Shown piece after piece: positions 16,005 through 27,079 of a DNA stretch of 64,000 bases. A program made the translations under genes and the position numbers. Source of the stretch: Mangrovitalea sediminis (GTDB taxonomy: Bacteria; Pseudomonadota; Gammaproteobacteria; Pseudomonadales; Oleiphilaceae). The stretch's first letter is position 1. Each line of letters starts with the position of its first letter. The stretch lies in assembly GCF_002514725.1 (NCBI RefSeq), contig NZ_NTLB01000006.1, positions 1 through 64,000 of the forward strand. The letters run 5' to 3'. The notes below the pieces were generated by a model, which was not told where the DNA came from, did no database searches, and saw only the letters and a list, made by a program, of their open reading frames with translations.

Positions 16005-16319
16005 ATGAGCCTTCCCTCAACGGACAAAGACGGTTTTCTGACCGACCCCACCAGTTGGACGCCGGAAATCGCAAAAGTGTTGGCCGAACAGGATCAGTTG
16101 GAACTGACGGATGCCCACTGGGAAGTCATCCAGGTACTGCGACGTTTTTATGAAGAACACGACCTGGCGCCGGCAATGCGGATTTTTGTCAAGGCCGTAC
16201 GGACATCCCTGGGTGACGACAAGGGCAACAGCATTTATCTGATGCAACTGTTTCCGGGTAGCCCGGCCAAACGCGCCTGCCGGATCGCTGGCCTGCCCCG
16301 CCCCACCAACTGCCTGTGA
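16005..16319 (+). CDS. tusE: TusE/DsrC-family sulfur carrier with two C-terminal cysteines
   Basis: A 104-residue DsrC-fold protein that accepts sulfur from TusBCD. Its flexible C-terminal arm reads ACRIAGLPRPTNCL: a penultimate cysteine, as in every member, plus a second cysteine ten residues earlier. From memory, that CX10C pair marks DsrC proper, the partner of dissimilatory sulfite reductase, while E. coli TusE has only the last cysteine. No dsrAB or other dissimilatory gene is in the window, and the tusDCB neighbours argue for a tRNA-thiolation role. ATG 16005 fits the family start (DKDGFL). Confidence 0.92.
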   Translation: MSLPSTDKDGFLTDPTSWTPEIAKVLAEQDQLELTDAHWEVIQVLRRFYEEHDLAPAMRIFVKAVRTSLGDDKGNSIYLMQLFPGSPAKRACRIAGLPRPTNCL

Positions 16320-16327
16320 GGGCCCCC

Positions 16328-17359
16328 ATGTCTCAAGACGAAACGTCTAATTCGTTACCCGAGCCCAAACCCGGCGAGCATCCCTTCGCCCCCTATGTAC
16401 GCATTCTGGGCAAAGGAAAGCGGGGTTCGCGCGCCTTGTCCCGGGCAGAAGCCCGCCATGCCATGAGCATGATCCTGAAAGGCGAAGTCGAACAGGTGCA
16501 GCTCGGCGCCTTTCTGATGCTGCTGCGCGTGAAAGAGGAAGTCCCCGAGGAACTCGCCGGCTTCGCAGATGCCGCACGTGACTATTGTCGGCCCGGAGCA
16601 CCCATCACCGTCGATATCGACTGGCCTTCGTATGCCGGCAAGCGACGCCATGCTCCCTGGTTCATCTTCGCCATACAGTTGCTGGCAGATGCAGGCCTTA
16701 GGGTGTTTATTCATGGTGACGAAGGACATACTCCCGGACGCATCTACACCTCGGATATCCTTCGCGAACTGGGACTGGAAGTGGCCACGGACTGGTACGA
16801 CGCCGCCCGCCTTATCGACCTTCAGGGATTCTGCTACCTGCCGCTGGAACAGGTCCTGCCGACCATGTCCGAGCTGATCGACCTGCGCCCCATCCTTGGC
16901 CTGAGGTCGCCCGTACACTCACTGGCGAGACTGCTCAACCCCCTGGATGCCCCCCTGGTCATGCAGGGTATCTTCCATCCGCCTTATGCGCCGTTACATC
17001 AGGCCGCTAGTCAACTGCTCGGCTACGAGCGCGCTGCGGTCATCAAAGGTGAAGGGGGAGAAATCGAACGCAACCCGGACACATCCCTGACGGTGTACCA
17101 GTCATTTGCCCGGGAGGGCAGCATCGCGCAGGAGGATTGGCCGCCCATGTTCGAGCGCCGCCATGTGAAACCGGATAATCCCGGAGCCGGGCAGATGCGA
17201 GCCGTCTGGAACGGCACCCTGGAGGACGAGTATGCGACCGGCGCCATCGTCGGCACGGCCGCCCTCGCCCTCAAGGAAAGCGGACGGGCGAACACACAGG
17301 CTGAGGCGCTGGCAATGGCCGAGGGGCTCTGGCAAACGCGGGACCGTTCGCGCTTCTAG
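16328..17359 (+). CDS. TrpD2/YbiB-like glycosyl transferase family protein
   Basis: A 343-residue protein of the anthranilate phosphoribosyltransferase fold. The N-terminal helical domain has LSRAEARHAMSMIL and GAFLMLLRVKEE, the arrangement seen in TrpD and thymidine phosphorylases; the C-terminal domain has VFIHGDEGHTPGR and IKGEGGEIERNPD. The glycine-rich phosphoribosyl-diphosphate site of true TrpD is degenerate, as in YbiB/TrpD2, which binds nucleic acid and is SOS-linked in E. coli. ATG 16328 has GAGG 6 bases upstream; a GTG at 16316 that overlaps tusE is the alternative. It ends the tus operon, and its stop overlaps the convergent next gene. Confidence 0.78.
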   Translation: MSQDETSNSLPEPKPGEHPFAPYVRILGKGKRGSRALSRAEARHAMSMILKGEVEQVQLGAFLMLLRVKEEVPEELAGFADAARDYCRPGAPITVDIDWPSYAGKRRHAPWFIFAIQLLADAGLRVFIHGDEGHTPGRIYTSDILRELGLEVATDWYDAARLIDLQGFCYLPLEQVLPTMSELIDLRPILGLRSPVHSLARLLNPLDAPLVMQGIFHPPYAPLHQAASQLLGYERAAVIKGEGGEIERNPDTSLTVYQSFAREGSIAQEDWPPMFERRHVKPDNPGAGQMRAVWNGTLEDEYATGAIVGTAALALKESGRANTQAEALAMAEGLWQTRDRSRF

Positions 17360-17712
17360 CGAACCCCGTCATCGCTCCCGGTGCGACGCGGCCGCTTCAG
17401 GTCCGAAGGCGATCCGAGCAAGGTACTGAGCCCGCCTTCCATCAGGTCGTTGCCCATGCGAATCATCTGTCGGGTCGTGCCGCGGATCGTGCTCTCGGGC
17501 AAGCGCCTGAGTGCACGACCGATGCCCTCCTCGACCCCACTGGCGACCTTCTGATCGACATCGCCCCCCAATACCTTGATTTCCTTAAGTTTAGCTTCCA
17601 TCCAAGGGCGCAGGATCAGGCGGTGAAACAGCCACAGCGTCAGCCACACCAACACCACCGTCAAAATCGATTGCACCGTAATCTGCACCATCATCAAAGC
17701 CCACGCTGACAT
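17356..17712 (-). CDS. Small single-pass membrane protein, unknown function
   Basis: A 118-residue protein with one strong membrane segment (residues 8-30, VQSILTVVLVWLTLWLFHRLI) and a basic cytoplasmic tail with RRLPESTIRGTTRQMIRMG. I do not recognise a family. ATG 17712 has GGGA about 8 bases upstream; a GTG at 17739, one base after the stop of the DUF445 gene, would add nine residues. It lies directly downstream of that membrane gene on the same strand, so the two are probably co-transcribed and may act together. Confidence 0.7.
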   Translation of the reverse strand: MSAWALMMVQITVQSILTVVLVWLTLWLFHRLILRPWMEAKLKEIKVLGGDVDQKVASGVEEGIGRALRRLPESTIRGTTRQMIRMGNDLMEGGLSTLLGSPSDLKRPRRTGSDDGVR

Positions 17713-17740
17713 ATGCCATTCCCGTTGGTTCGCCGACACC

Positions 17741-18943
17741 TTACCCGTAAAGCAGAAAGGCCCATTGAAAAAGCCCGGCGAGCGCCCCTAACACGCCGCC
17801 CGCCAGCATCAGTTGCCACTCTTCTTCCTGAAACGCCGGACGTAACACATCCTGGAATTCCTCGGACGTCAGCGATTTCATCTGCTCGCTGATCGCCACT
17901 GCCACCACATCTGCCCGGTCCCGGTTGAAATCCGGATCGTGGAAAACATCCGCTGTGGCGTCCACTGCCTTGCTGTTCATCGCCTTCTTGAGTTCGCTGT
18001 AGCCGGCTACGCCTACGGTTACCTGCGCAACGAGCTTCATCACCATCGAGCGATCCAGCAACGGACGCAGGTTACGCTGAATGATCGCCCGGGTTCGTGC
18101 ACCCTGAGCGCCATGCAACATGGCGTAGGCCACCTTCTCCACGGTGAACAGCTCCTGGGCGACAAGGCGGCTCCAGACATCACAGATCTCCGCCTGCCGC
18201 TGCAGGAATAGCCCCTGTACCCGTAAACCGAACACGCGCCTGGGATGCAGTGGGCGGAAAATGAGGTTGAGCGCCAGCCAATTGGTACAGAATCCGACCA
18301 CAAAGCCACAAAGGGGCAATGCCCAGACCTGGCGCAACATATCGCCGAAAGGCATCAGGCAGGCGCCCAGCAGCGCACCTATCGTGGCGCCGCTCAGAAT
18401 CACGAAACGGATTTCCGGCCCGCCAGCCTCACGGAATATCCGGTTCATCAGGTCGGGATGGGTTTCCAGTTCGCGACTGAGCAGCACCTTGAGGTCGACG
18501 AGATCCCCGAAGTCGTCACCAAAATCGTCGACCAATGCCTGAATACGGTCCGGGAACTGTGCGGCCGCCCACTTATAGATGCGCCGTTTGGCAATCATCG
18601 GCAGGTTATCCCAGAGGACCGGCTGCAGGTCGTACATGATCTCGTCGATATATTCTTCGAGGCGAGGCGCCACCTGGGAAATGATCTGTCCGGCGATACG
18701 GGAGGGCTCCAGCCGCCGGTAGATCTCATTGAGATTGCCGAAGCGTGCGAGAATCCGGTCGATGCAGATATAGGCCATTTTGCGCGATTTGCGGGGAATC
18801 ACACCCTGCCAGCCCAACCAGGGCGGCACGCCGATAAACCGAACCGGATAGAACGACATCTGGATCGCCAGCCAGTTGGTAAACCAACCGACCAATCCAG
18901 CGACCAACGGCAAGGACCACACCACCGCCCCCATTACCAACAA
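17741..18943 (-). CDS. DUF445 family membrane protein
   Basis: A 400-residue protein with two homologous-looking membrane repeats, each bearing a TNWLA motif (WFTNWLAIQMSFYP near residue 22 and FCTNWLALNLIFRP near 227), a long helical soluble part after each, and a last membrane segment at the C terminus. This is the DUF445/YheB layout; function is unknown. The start is TTG 18943, chosen because AGGGAGAGGA precedes it at the right distance; ATG 18934 is the alternative. A membrane protein of unknown function follows one base later. Confidence 0.82.
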   Translation of the reverse strand: MLVMGAVVWSLPLVAGLVGWFTNWLAIQMSFYPVRFIGVPPWLGWQGVIPRKSRKMAYICIDRILARFGNLNEIYRRLEPSRIAGQIISQVAPRLEEYIDEIMYDLQPVLWDNLPMIAKRRIYKWAAAQFPDRIQALVDDFGDDFGDLVDLKVLLSRELETHPDLMNRIFREAGGPEIRFVILSGATIGALLGACLMPFGDMLRQVWALPLCGFVVGFCTNWLALNLIFRPLHPRRVFGLRVQGLFLQRQAEICDVWSRLVAQELFTVEKVAYAMLHGAQGARTRAIIQRNLRPLLDRSMVMKLVAQVTVGVAGYSELKKAMNSKAVDATADVFHDPDFNRDRADVVAVAISEQMKSLTSEEFQDVLRPAFQEEEWQLMLAGGVLGALAGLFQWAFLLYG

Positions 18944-19133
18944 GCGTTCCTCTCCCTTACTGTGTGTTCACGGGATTATCGGTCAGAATTGGCCCAGTTT
19001 GAGGAAACCTCGCCCGTCGGGCATTGGCCGACCCGACAGCAGGTCCAGGGCAGACTTTACACCCCGATATTGGAGAGAATAAACAGAAGATACTGGCAGG
19101 GACTACGGGGGGGACGGAACGTCGGTAACACAG

Positions 19134-19169
19134 AAAAAATCATCGGGAGGGCATGCGATCATGCCCTCC
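19134..19169 (-). terminator. Rho-independent terminator of nfuA
   Basis: A perfect 10-bp stem, GGAGGGCATG (19146-19155) with CATGCCCTCC (19160-19169), around a four-base loop. On the minus strand it is followed, five bases later, by six T. It lies about 30 bases after the nfuA stop. Confidence 0.85.
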
Positions 19170-19198
19170 GCCAAACTGCGGAGACGGTAGAAGACGTC

Positions 19199-19786
19199 TT
19201 ACTGGTAATAAGCGTTATCGCGGTAGCTGTGATCTGTCACATCGCGGACAGCCGTCAGCTCCGGCACCCGCTCAACCAAGGTCTTTTCAACGCCCTGCTT
19301 GAGCGTCAGGCTCACGGCACTGCACCCCTGGCACCCGCCGCCGAATCGCAGCACGGCGACCGAGCCGTCGACGATTTCGACCAATTGCACTTCGCCCCCA
19401 TGGGACGCAAGGCCGGGGTTGATCTCGGAGGCCAGGATATAGTTGATGCGGTCCGGTAACGGCGCATCTTCACTGATATTGGGCACTTTCGCGTTCGGCG
19501 CCTTGATCGTCAATTGGCCGCCCATCCGGTCAGACGAATAGTCGACCACAGCCTCTTCCAGGAACGGCACGCTATTGTGCTCGAGATAGAGCGTGATCTT
19601 TTCCAGATCGATCACCTCGTCGGTCGGGACCCGCTCATTCGGCGGACAATATGCCAGACAGGTCTCTGCGAACTTGGTACCGGGCTGGGTCACGAACATA
19701 CGGACCCCCATACCTTCCACATCCTGTCGCTCGATCAGTTGCGCCAGATAATCACGAGCCGACTCGGTTACGGTTACAGTAGACAT
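19199..19786 (-). CDS. nfuA: Fe-S biogenesis protein NfuA
   Basis: A 195-residue iron-sulfur carrier. Residues 1-95 form a degenerate A-type scaffold ([19 protein letters not shown]); the C-terminal Nfu domain has the cluster-binding CXXC motif in [10 protein letters not shown] near residue 155. NfuA delivers 4Fe-4S clusters to client apoproteins, especially under oxidative stress. Monocistronic: its own promoter at 19868-19896 and terminator. It is divergent from metH, as in Pseudomonas. Confidence 0.95.
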   Translation of the reverse strand: MSTVTVTESARDYLAQLIERQDVEGMGVRMFVTQPGTKFAETCLAYCPPNERVPTDEVIDLEKITLYLEHNSVPFLEEAVVDYSSDRMGGQLTIKAPNAKVPNISEDAPLPDRINYILASEINPGLASHGGEVQLVEIVDGSVAVLRFGGGCQGCSAVSLTLKQGVEKTLVERVPELTAVRDVTDHSYRDNAYYQ

Positions 19787-19867
19787 GGATTGCTTTGGTC
19801 CCCATCCAGAAAGGTGAATTGGAGCGCCTAGCCCACTCGGGCGTCAAGACTCCCCTATCGCTCCGTT

Positions 19868-19896
19868 ATTGTATGAAAACGGTGATGCTTTGGAAA
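19868..19896 (-). promoter_or_regulatory. Candidate nfuA promoter
   Basis: On the minus strand TTTCCA (19891-19896, four of six) and TACAAT (19868-19873, five of six) are 17 bases apart. Transcription would begin about 75 bases before the nfuA start. Confidence 0.45.
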
Positions 19897-19908
19897 GACC
19901 TAGTAATT

Positions 19909-19936
19909 TTGTCGGGAATTAAAATAACCGCATAAT
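19909..19936 (+). promoter_or_regulatory. Weak candidate metH promoter
   Basis: TTGTCG (19909-19914) and CATAAT (19931-19936) are 16 bases apart, leaving a leader of about 125 bases before metH. I found no cobalamin or S-adenosylhomocysteine riboswitch pattern in that leader. Confidence 0.3.
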
Positions 19937-20068
19937 CCCTCACATCCGGAGCCATCGAATCGCGGCGGAAGCGTCAAACGGTGATAATCTGCTATGATTT
20001 CGCCCCCAAAGAGCAGCCGCACCCGGATGCCGAACACTCAGCGCAGATCCAAGACGGAACGCAGAACC

Positions 20069-23767
<3,699 letters not shown>

Positions 23768-23893
23768 ATCAGTATGGCGGTTGCCCCGCCTGTGGGAACT
23801 CTCCTAAACTGATCAAAAAGCGACCAACTTCGCAGTGATAGGGGCGGTCGCTTTCAAGGAAATTGAGTTCCACAAGCAAAGGAGGGGCAAACG

Positions 23894-24121
23894 ATGGGCG
23901 AAAAACCGCAGAAACCCGCCCGCCAGCGCGTTGGCCTGCTGCAGGTCATTCGCAGCGTTTCAGCCGCCGCTTTCGGTGTTCAGGCACGAAAAAACCAGGA
24001 AGCCGACTTCAATAGCGGCAATCCCGTGCCTTTTATTATCGGCGGGCTGATTTTTACCCTGGTGTTCGTGATAAGCATCGCCCTGATTGTTCATTGGATC
24101 GTCAGAACACAGGGTAGCTAA
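23894..24121 (+). CDS. DUF2970 family small membrane protein
   Basis: A 75-residue protein: a basic N terminus, a QVIRSVSAAAFGVQ segment that defines DUF2970, and one C-terminal membrane helix (FIIGGLIFTLVFVISIALIV). Function is unknown. AAAGGAGGGG precedes ATG 23894 by about 7 bases, a strong ribosome site. It lies 126 bp after metH. Confidence 0.85.
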   Translation: MGEKPQKPARQRVGLLQVIRSVSAAAFGVQARKNQEADFNSGNPVPFIIGGLIFTLVFVISIALIVHWIVRTQGS

Positions 24122-24127
24122 TCTCTT

Positions 24128-24235
24128 TTATTGACTGGAAACCCACGTCACCGCAAAGGCAACGACCAGCAACACCAGCAGGACGACAGCGACCGCATCC
24201 GCGGTGGAATCTTTCAACATATGCTTATTAGACAT
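24128..24235 (-). CDS. Small single-helix membrane protein (35 residues)
   Basis: A 35-residue reading frame with a strong AGGAG Shine-Dalgarno nine bases before ATG 24235. Residues 1-12 are polar (MSNKHMLKDST), residues 13-31 are a continuous hydrophobic helix rich in Val, Leu and Ala, and the tail is WVSSQ. It converges on the DUF2970 gene with six bases between stop codons. Short membrane peptides of this design are common in proteobacteria, often regulators or subunits of membrane complexes; I do not recognise a family. The ribosome site and amphipathic design are the evidence that it is real. Confidence 0.65.
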   Translation of the reverse strand: MSNKHMLKDSTADAVAVVLLVLLVVAFAVTWVSSQ

Positions 24236-24690
24236 TGTCTTTGACTCCTGTCTCATGCATTAAAGACCATTGGTATCCATTTTATCCTTTGGATCAATCC
24301 CCTTCTCTTTTCCTGTTTAGACGATTTCAAAGCACGCCTCAAGGAATATTTTGGACTTTATAACAGCCTGCAGCCCACGCAAATCGTATAAAAAATGATC
24401 ACCTTCAACATTGGCAGCAAACATCCTCACCGGGAATCAGTTACCTAACCTCTTCAACAATTCGCCCCCTCTCCTGCAATACCCCACATAGTTATTACTT
24501 ATTGCTATTACCATATTAAAATTTGTTCGTTTTAGACATAAGCCAAAGCTGGTATCGTCGCAACCAAATACCGGTCATTGGTAAGGGCCGGTTATCGGCC
24601 GCCGCTGGGACTCTTGACGTTTCAGGCACGACAGACGCCAGACCATCGGTCGACACCCATTCCAAACGCAGTACCAGGATCGGTTCAACT
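24236..24690. other. AT-rich gene-free stretch before cysI
   Basis: About 455 bases, noticeably richer in A+T than the flanks. On the plus strand TTATTA (24492-24497) and TATTAA (24514-24519) with a 16-base spacer are a weak candidate for the cysI promoter, leaving a leader of about 165 bases. The small membrane protein's promoter must lie here on the other strand. No repeat or RNA is recognised. The cysI frame is open upstream to 24523, but the extra residues are unlike any sulfite reductase. Confidence 0.35.
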
Positions 24691-26352
24691 ATGTACGTCT
24701 ACGACGAGTACGACCGCAAAATACTGAATGACAGGGTCAAGCAGTTCCGCGACCAGACCCAGCGCTACCTGGCGGGTGAGCTCAGTGAGGAAGAATTCCT
24801 GCCGTTGCGCCTTCAGAATGGCCTCTATGTTCAGCGCCTGGCGCCCATGTTCCGTATTTGCGTGCCCTACGGCATGCTGCGCTCCGAACAGCTTCGTCGC
24901 CTGGCCCGCATCACGCGCGATTACGACAAGGGTTATGCCCACTTCACGACGCGCCAGAATATTCAGCTGAACTGGCCAAAGCTGGAAGAAGTGCCTGATA
25001 TCCTGGCCGAGCTGGCCGAAGTGGAGATGCACGCCAACCAGACCAGCGGTAACTGCATCCGCAACACCACCACCGACCAGTTCGCCGGCGTCAATGCCGA
25101 CGAAGTCGTCGATCCCCGACCCTATTGCGAAATCATTCGTCAGTGGTCCACCTATCACCCGGAATTCGCGTTTTTGCCACGCAAGTTCAAGATTGCCGTG
25201 AATGCCGCGCCCGGCAGCGACCGGGCAGCGATCCAGGTGCATGACATCGGTCTTGAGATTGTTCGTAACGACCTCGGCGAGCTGGGCTTCCGTGTATATG
25301 CCGGAGGTGGCTTGGGTCGTACGCCGATGGTGGGCCCTGTCATCCGCGAATTCCTGCCGGAACTTGATCTGCTGACCTATCTGGAAGCCATGGTCCGCGT
25401 CTATAACCGCTATGGCCGTCGCGACAACAAGTTCAAGGCCCGTATCAAGATTCTGGTCAAGGCGCTGACCCCCGAAGTTTACGCCGAGAAGGTGGAAGCC
25501 GAGTGGGCCCACATCAAGGGCTCGCCGACCCGACTGACACCGGAAGCCATCGAGCGCGTCAAAGCCTATTTCAATGAGCCCAACTATCAGACGCTGGATG
25601 ACGAGCCAGCCGAGCTGGTCGAACCGCGCAATGGCTCCCGACCCTTTGCGAACTGGCTCAAGCGTAACGTCAAACCCCACAAGAAAGCGGGTTATGCCGT
25701 CGTGACATTGACCCTGAAGGAAACGGGCGTGCCGCCAGGCGACGTTTACGACTGGCAGTTGGAAAAAATCGCTGATCTGGCCGACGAGTTCAGCTTCAGC
25801 GAGATCCGGGTCACTCACGAACAGAATGTCGTATTGGCGGATGTGCGCCAGAAAGACCTGTACCGCCTGTGGGAAATGCTCAAGACCGCCGGCTTTGCCA
25901 CGCCAAACCTGGGACTGCTCACCGACATCATCTGCTGCCCCGGCGGCGACTACTGTGCCCTGGCCAACGCCAAGTCCATCCCGGTTGCAGAAGCTATCCA
26001 GCGTCGATTCGACGACCTGGATTACCTGTACGACCTCGGCGATATCGACCTGAACATTTCCGGTTGCATGAACGCCTGCGGACACCATCACGTCGGTAAC
26101 ATCGGCGTATTGGGCGTCGACAAGAAGGGCGAAGAGTATTACCAGGTTTCACTGGGCGGGTCTTCCCAGCGGGATGCCACCATCGGCCAGATTCTCGGGC
26201 CCTCGTTCGCGCGGGACCAGATGGCGGACGTCATCGACAAGATCGTCAAGCTCTATGTCGAAACCCGCACTGCGGAAGAACGCTTTATCGACACCTTCCG
26301 CCGCATCGGTATTCAACCCTTCAAGGAGCGTGTATATGAGCCGGCTCATTAA
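24691..26352 (+). CDS. cysI: Sulfite reductase hemoprotein (siroheme, 4Fe-4S)
   Basis: A 553-residue assimilatory sulfite/nitrite reductase hemoprotein that reduces sulfite to sulfide. The four cluster cysteines are in CCPGGDYCALA and SGCMNACGHHH (residues about 420-470), and the siroheme-binding repeats (FTTRQNIQLNW, GNCIRNTT) are in place. ATG 24691 (MYVYDEYDR) is the start used by homologues. A DUF934 gene overlaps its 3' end by 17 bases; that protein, rather than a CysJ flavoprotein, is the usual neighbour in this lineage and may help supply electrons. Siroheme needs precorrin-2 made by the CobA encoded at 52.6 kb. Confidence 0.93.
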   Translation: MYVYDEYDRKILNDRVKQFRDQTQRYLAGELSEEEFLPLRLQNGLYVQRLAPMFRICVPYGMLRSEQLRRLARITRDYDKGYAHFTTRQNIQLNWPKLEEVPDILAELAEVEMHANQTSGNCIRNTTTDQFAGVNADEVVDPRPYCEIIRQWSTYHPEFAFLPRKFKIAVNAAPGSDRAAIQVHDIGLEIVRNDLGELGFRVYAGGGLGRTPMVGPVIREFLPELDLLTYLEAMVRVYNRYGRRDNKFKARIKILVKALTPEVYAEKVEAEWAHIKGSPTRLTPEAIERVKAYFNEPNYQTLDDEPAELVEPRNGSRPFANWLKRNVKPHKKAGYAVVTLTLKETGVPPGDVYDWQLEKIADLADEFSFSEIRVTHEQNVVLADVRQKDLYRLWEMLKTAGFATPNLGLLTDIICCPGGDYCALANAKSIPVAEAIQRRFDDLDYLYDLGDIDLNISGCMNACGHHHVGNIGVLGVDKKGEEYYQVSLGGSSQRDATIGQILGPSFARDQMADVIDKIVKLYVETRTAEERFIDTFRRIGIQPFKERVYEPAH

Positions 26353-26872
26353 GGTCGACGGCCTCGCGGCCGACCACTGGACACGGTTGGAGAAGCCCGT
26401 CGACGGGAAAACGGTCGAGGTGCCCGAAGGCAACGTGATCGTTCCCCTGTCGGTCTGGCTGGCACAGAGAGACAGGCTTGAAGCCCGGGACGATATCGGT
26501 GTCTGGTTCGATAGTGACGAGGAACCGGAAGCCCTGGGAATCGATTGCCGTCGCTTCCCGGTCATCGCTGTCAATTTTCCCAAGTTCACGGACGGGCGCG
26601 GGTACAGCATTGGGCGCCTTCTCCGCGAGCGTTATGGCTTCCGTCACGAACTGCGGGCTGTCGGCGACGTGCTGCTGGACCAGTTGTTCTACATGAAGCG
26701 TTGCGGCTTCGACGCCTTTGTCCTGCGCGAGGATAAGGACATCAACAAGGCAGCCAAGTGCCTGGAATTCTTCAGCGAAGCCTATCAGGCCGCCGTCGAC
26801 CAGACCGCACCGCTCTTTCGCCGCCGCGAGCGCACTGTAACCGAGGAAGCCGGCGAAGTGGCCTTTGCCTGA
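26336..26872 (+). CDS. DUF934 protein, partner of sulfite reductase
   Basis: A 178-residue cytoplasmic protein. DUF934 features: VPEGNVIVPLSVW near residue 30, a core VNFPKFTDGRGYSIGRLLRE near 85, and LFYMKRCGFDAFVLRED near 125. Members are almost always next to cysI; the function is not settled, an electron-transfer or assembly role is suspected. AAGGAG stands 8 bases before ATG 26336, inside the end of cysI, so the two are coupled. Confidence 0.88.
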   Translation: MSRLIKVDGLAADHWTRLEKPVDGKTVEVPEGNVIVPLSVWLAQRDRLEARDDIGVWFDSDEEPEALGIDCRRFPVIAVNFPKFTDGRGYSIGRLLRERYGFRHELRAVGDVLLDQLFYMKRCGFDAFVLREDKDINKAAKCLEFFSEAYQAAVDQTAPLFRRRERTVTEEAGEVAFA

Positions 26873-26925
26873 TTGCTACTTCACCGCTTCGCCGGACCAC
26901 CTGTCCTAACCGCCAGCGCCCTTGA

Positions 26926-26990
26926 AGAGGATCTGGTGGTTGGGCCAGGTCCTTCGGCGTCAACGCCTGACCACCCCGCAAAGATCCTCT
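26926..26990. ncRNA. Possible structured element (nested inverted repeats)
   Basis: Between the DUF934 gene and the antiporter gene, AGAGGATCT (26926-26934) pairs perfectly with AGATCCTCT (26982-26990). Inside it GGTGGT (26935-26940) pairs with ACCACC (26970-26975), and inside that GGCG (26956-26959) with CGCC (26964-26967) around TCAA. The three helices are nested. There is no T-tract, so it is not an ordinary terminator. It may be a stable 3' end, a small RNA or an attenuator of the antiporter gene; no RNA family is recognised. Confidence 0.35.
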
Positions 26991-27079
26991 CCAATTATCA
27001 GGAAAGCCCGGTTTTCCCTTGCGGCGGCACAAGCGCATCCAGTAAGGTAAATTGACCCGGAGCCGTAAGTGTCGCCTGT

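Noticed and set aside
16005-16319. Dissimilatory sulfur oxidation locus
   Set aside because: DsrE/F/H/C-type genes are present, but no dsrAB, dsrMKJOP or sox genes occur in the window; the set is the Tus relay.
18245-19459. A 404-codon plus-strand frame opposite DUF445 and nfuA
   Set aside because: It spans two well-supported minus-strand genes and the nfuA terminator; the peptide has shadow-type composition (His, Gln, Arg) and no motif.
19937-20068. Cobalamin or S-adenosylhomocysteine riboswitch in the metH leader
   Set aside because: I looked for the B12-box and for the GAGGAGCGCTGC-type pattern of SAH switches. Only loose GC-rich similarity (GCAGCCGCACCC) was present, without matching helices.
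23817-23854. metH terminator AAAGCGACC/GGTCGCTTT
   Set aside because: The arms are 20 bases apart and followed by CAAGGA rather than T; it is too uncertain to list as a terminator.
24523-24690. Upstream extension of cysI by 56 codons
   Set aside because: The added residues match no sulfite reductase, and homologues start at MYVYDEYDR; the AT-rich segment more likely contains the promoter.
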